From Acidimicrobiia bacterium (lineage in GTDB: Bacteria; Actinomycetota; Acidimicrobiia; Acidimicrobiales; CATQHL01), in assembly GCA_009840735.1 (NCBI GenBank), contig VXNF01000099.1, positions 1-36,872 on the forward strand: a DNA stretch of 36,872 nt, written 5' to 3'. The notes under the pieces are model-generated. The model made no database searches, had not been told where the DNA came from, and worked only from the letters and a program-made list of their open reading frames with translations. The position numbers were made by a program, and so were the translations under genes. This document shows positions 34,486 to 36,872 of the stretch, one piece after another. How positions within the stretch are numbered: position 1 is the first letter of the stretch; every line of letters begins with the position of its first letter.

Positions 34486-36284
34486 GCATCGAAGAACGCC
34501 TGCGGAGCGCCCTCGCACAGCGGGCCGAGAGCGTTGAGACGTCGCCGGGCGCCCTGTTCGAGATCCAGCGTCGCATCGCCCAGCGGCGCCGAGTGCTGCG
34601 GGTGGCGCGTCTGCCCGAGTTGCGCCTGCGGCCGGCGCTTGTCCTAGCGGCAGCAGCCTGCGCGACGATCGCCGTCGTCGTCTCCGTCTCGGTGAGAGGA
34701 CCCGCGCCGCCGCCGATTCAGACCGACACCCAGCCGGTCGCCGGCACCGCCGAGCCAGCCGTGGTAGCACCGACCACCGTCGAGCCGCCGCCGCAGGGGC
34801 CCGCACCTACGCCCCCGCTCGCTCAGACGGCGCCGCAACCGAACGAATCCGGCCAGCTCACCACCGCTGCTGAGCCGCCGAGCGAGGTCGCAGCGACACC
34901 TCCGTCCGATCCCCCGCCAGCGACCGACGCCGCCGCCAGCGAGGCTGCCGACGACGAGGCCACCAACGGCGAAGACTCCGGCGAGGCTGCCGGCGACGAC
35001 GAGGCCGTCGCCACCGAGACGCAGGGGTGCCCCGCCGCGCCGGCGGACGCCGCTGAGCCGTCCGCGGGGTGGGTCACCGTGTACTTCGCCTGCGAGGGCA
35101 ACGACGCCGCGCCTCGGCTGCGGGCCGCCGACGACGACAACCTCCTGACCGCGCTGAAGATCCTTCTCGGAGGACCCGACGAGGCCGACCGCGCCGACGG
35201 GTTCCGGGGCCTCAGCGCCGCCTCGCCCACGACGGTCACCACCGCCACGACCGACCGTTGGGTCACGATCGATCTGCCCGCCGGCCTCGCCAACTCCTTC
35301 GGCGCCGGCGACGGCGGCATCACGGCCCGACAATTCCTAAGCCAGCTCAACGCCACCGTGTTCCACTCCGGCGACTTCGAAGTTGCCGAATACCGCCTCG
35401 GCGGCGACTGCGCGGCCTTCGGGTCGCTCCTCGGTGCTTCCTGCCAGATCCACCTTCGCGACGGCGACGGCTACGCCAGCCGCACCAGCGATCTGACGGC
35501 CCACACCATCGGCCGTGCCGCTTCGGTGGTCCGCGCCGAGCCCGACGACAGCGCCGCCGAGTTCGGCGTCCTGCGCGACGGCACCCGCCTCACCGACGGC
35601 CGCGCCGGCAACGGCCGCGCCGCCTGGGCCGAGGTCGTGACCGCGTCCGGCGACCGGGGCTGGGTGTCGACCCAGACCATCGTGGCGCAGCCGCTGGCGC
35701 TCGATGCCGCCACCGCCGCGCGTATGGCCGACCTGGCGCGTCGCCTCACGACCGGCCCTGGGCTCGAATCCTCCGCCCTGGTGCCGGCGGGGCTCGTGCT
35801 GCGATGGGGCGCCGGCGGCGGCGACCTCGCCGTCGTGTCGACCGCCGACGCGGCGCTTCGAAGCGACTGGTGGCACACGGCGGTGGACACACCCTCGCCG
35901 CGGGACGGGTCTGCGCAGTCGTCGCTGGCTGACCTGCTGTGGATCGACGGCCAAGGGGACGGCGCCACCGTCACGGTCAACGCGCCCGGGCCGCTCGGCG
36001 AGCCGCACGGCGACTTCACGGCGCTGGCCTACGTGTCGATCTACCGGCCGGCGATCGAGGGCTCGACCCTGCCGCCCCCGCTGGCGACCAGCGCCCCGGA
36101 GCAGACGACGCCGACCTCTGAAGGCCCCGACCTGCCTCCGGTGCTTCCGAGCCTGAGTGAAGGGAACAGCGACGCCGGCGAGCAGCCGCCTCCGCCGCGG
36201 GCGCAGATCAGCGTCATCTTCGACTTCCTGTCACCCGACGGGCCTCGCGTCGCTGCGGCTGAGGCCATCTGGATCCAGCCGTAG
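34482..36284 (+). CDS. Single-pass membrane protein with GerMN and SH3b domains; likely anti-sigma/sensor partner
   Basis: 600 residues, GTG start inside the sigma stop codon (GTGA). A cytoplasmic N-terminus of about 50 residues (LRSALAQRAESVETSPGALFEIQRRI) has the form common in proteins encoded after actinobacterial SigE-family factors, but no zinc H-x3-C-x2-C motif. Transmembrane helix about 51-72. A long Pro/Ala/Glu-rich stalk (73-190) follows. A GerMN-like domain (about 196-325, VTVYFACEG to LGASCQIHL) contains Cys204, 310 and 321. An SH3b-like domain (about 342-402, ending DRGWVSTQTIV) comes next. The C-terminal about 200 residues are unassigned. Extracytoplasmic GerMN and SH3b suggest binding cell-wall material. 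Anti-sigma function is inference. Confidence 0.8.
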   Translation: MSIEERLRSALAQRAESVETSPGALFEIQRRIAQRRRVLRVARLPELRLRPALVLAAAACATIAVVVSVSVRGPAPPPIQTDTQPVAGTAEPAVVAPTTVEPPPQGPAPTPPLAQTAPQPNESGQLTTAAEPPSEVAATPPSDPPPATDAAASEAADDEATNGEDSGEAAGDDEAVATETQGCPAAPADAAEPSAGWVTVYFACEGNDAAPRLRAADDDNLLTALKILLGGPDEADRADGFRGLSAASPTTVTTATTDRWVTIDLPAGLANSFGAGDGGITARQFLSQLNATVFHSGDFEVAEYRLGGDCAAFGSLLGASCQIHLRDGDGYASRTSDLTAHTIGRAASVVRAEPDDSAAEFGVLRDGTRLTDGRAGNGRAAWAEVVTASGDRGWVSTQTIVAQPLALDAATAARMADLARRLTTGPGLESSALVPAGLVLRWGAGGGDLAVVSTADAALRSDWWHTAVDTPSPRDGSAQSSLADLLWIDGQGDGATVTVNAPGPLGEPHGDFTALAYVSIYRPAIEGSTLPPPLATSAPEQTTPTSEGPDLPPVLPSLSEGNSDAGEQPPPPRAQISVIFDFLSPDGPRVAAAEAIWIQP

Positions 36285-36318
36285 CCGCAACAGGCAACGG
36301 CCCCGCCCGCCGCGGCGC

Positions 36319-36324
36319 TAGAGT
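36319..36324 (+). promoter_or_regulatory. Possible -10 box for the lipoprotein gene
   Basis: TAGAGT ends 10 nt before GTG 36335, implying a leader of only a few nt. No Shine-Dalgarno and no clear -35 are seen. Confidence 0.3.
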
Positions 36325-36334
36325 CGCTGCCGTC

Positions 36335-36872
36335 GTGAACGAGCACCAGCTGCGTCAAACCACCCGCCCCGCGGCTGCGGTCGACCGGGCTCGAGGCCTC
36401 GTCGCAGTCCTGGCTGCGCTGGCGCTCGCCGCCACGGCCTGCGGCGGCGACAGCACACAGGCCGACAGCACACAGGCCGGCGCTGCTCCCGTGGATGCCG
36501 CGCCCGAAGCAGCGCCTCCAACCCGGCCGCCGCCGACTCCTCAACCCCCCGAACCGCAACCGACGCCCGAACCCGGACCCGCCCCGACGGCGGCCGCCGA
36601 GCCCGCTGAAGAGCCCGCAGCGCCCGAGCCGGCGGCTGCGGAGTCGGCACCCCCAGAGGCACACGACGAATCAGCCGCCGAGGCCCAAGCGACCCCAGAA
36701 GCTCCAGCGACCCCCGCCGCCGAGGCCCAAGCGACCGTAGAAGCTCCAGCGACCCCCGCCGCCGACGCCGCTGAACAGGCTCCCCCGGCCAGCGAGGAAA
36801 CCGCCGCTGCGCCGCCCTCGCCCGAGCCCTCGCCGCCGCCCGAACCTGCGCCGCCGCCCCCTGCGCCACCAC
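36335..36872 (+). CDS. Pro/Ala/Glu-rich lipoprotein, truncated by the window edge
   Basis: Starts at GTG 36335 and stays open to the end of the window, at least 179 codons. The N-terminus has a hydrophobic segment GLVAVLAALALAATACGG with a lipobox-like ATAC, so it is a probable secreted lipoprotein with the lipidated Cys at residue 36. The rest seen is low-complexity Pro/Ala/Glu, like the stalk of the preceding membrane protein. It includes DSTQA twice and a 14-residue tandem repeat. Any folded domain lies beyond the window. Position after the sigma/sensor pair suggests an envelope role. Confidence 0.75.
   Translation, partial: MNEHQLRQTTRPAAAVDRARGLVAVLAALALAATACGGDSTQADSTQAGAAPVDAAPEAAPPTRPPPTPQPPEPQPTPEPGPAPTAAAEPAEEPAAPEPAAAESAPPEAHDESAAEAQATPEAPATPAAEAQATVEAPATPAADAAEQAPPASEETAAAPPSPEPSPPPEPAPPPPAPP
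36449..36478 (+). repeat. Tandem 15-bp repeat in the lipoprotein gene
   Basis: GACAGCACACAGGCC occurs twice, identical and adjacent (36449-36463, 36464-36478), encoding DSTQA twice just after the lipidated Cys. The length keeps the frame. Confidence 0.9.
36680..36763 (+). repeat. Tandem 42-bp repeat in the lipoprotein gene
   Basis: Two adjacent 42-bp units (36680-36721 and 36722-36763) encode EAQATPEAPATPAA and EAQATVEAPATPAA. They differ only in one codon (CCA against GTA). In-frame, so the stalk length could vary between strains. Confidence 0.9.

Overview
The window is GC-rich chromosomal DNA from an actinobacterium. I place it in the Acidimicrobiia or a close relative, with moderate confidence. 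The basis is the 5' half of a 16S rRNA gene at the left edge, GTG/ATG starts with 4-nt gene overlaps, and a gene order (infC-rpmI-rplT-SpoU methyltransferase-pheST-argCJBDFRGH-mpg, with tyrS nearby) that matches the block known from mycobacteria. No database search was possible, so taxonomy is inference.

Layout. 1-1143: 5' part of a 16S rRNA gene (minus strand) with its leader, a boxA-like element and a promoter. 1268-6302: tyrS, a bifunctional class A penicillin-binding protein with a PASTA domain, a small membrane protein and a YiiM-like MOSC protein. 6323-15487: the complete arginine operon argCJBDFRGH with mpg coupled to its end. It is read on the minus strand from a promoter whose -35 and spacer lie inside a perfect TTGCAT-N4-ATGCAA palindrome, the likely ArgR operator. 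15530-21214: pheST, an rRNA-type 2'-O-methyltransferase, rplT, rpmI and infC. infC has no ATG, GTG or TTG available at its conserved N-terminus and appears to start at AUA. 21452-22881: a DUF1844 protein divergent from infC, then hisG.

23023-29577 is the most accessory-looking stretch. It holds the RNA repair pair hen1-pnkp, a mogA/moaB gene, and a probable type II restriction-modification pair (beta-class N4-cytosine-type methyltransferase plus a PD-(D/E)xK-like nuclease not recognised by family). The pair is driven from a short AT-rich segment with nested palindromes. 29641-33252 returns to housekeeping: fmt-def, a divergent RsmC-like methyltransferase, a 35-codon ORF locked between ATGA overlaps, and a class III CoA-transferase.

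33253-36872 is a regulatory region: a MarR-type regulator behind a tandem 12-bp repeat, then an ECF-type sigma factor behind a cluster of ACCTGC half-sites. The sigma gene is translationally coupled to a single-pass membrane protein with GerMN and SH3b domains outside the cell, a likely sensor/anti-sigma partner. A Pro/Ala-rich lipoprotein follows and runs off the right edge.

A recurring feature is a TANNNT -10 box lying 6-7 nt before the start codon (argC, MOSC, mogA, the RsmC-like gene, def, hisG). This suggests frequent leaderless transcription.
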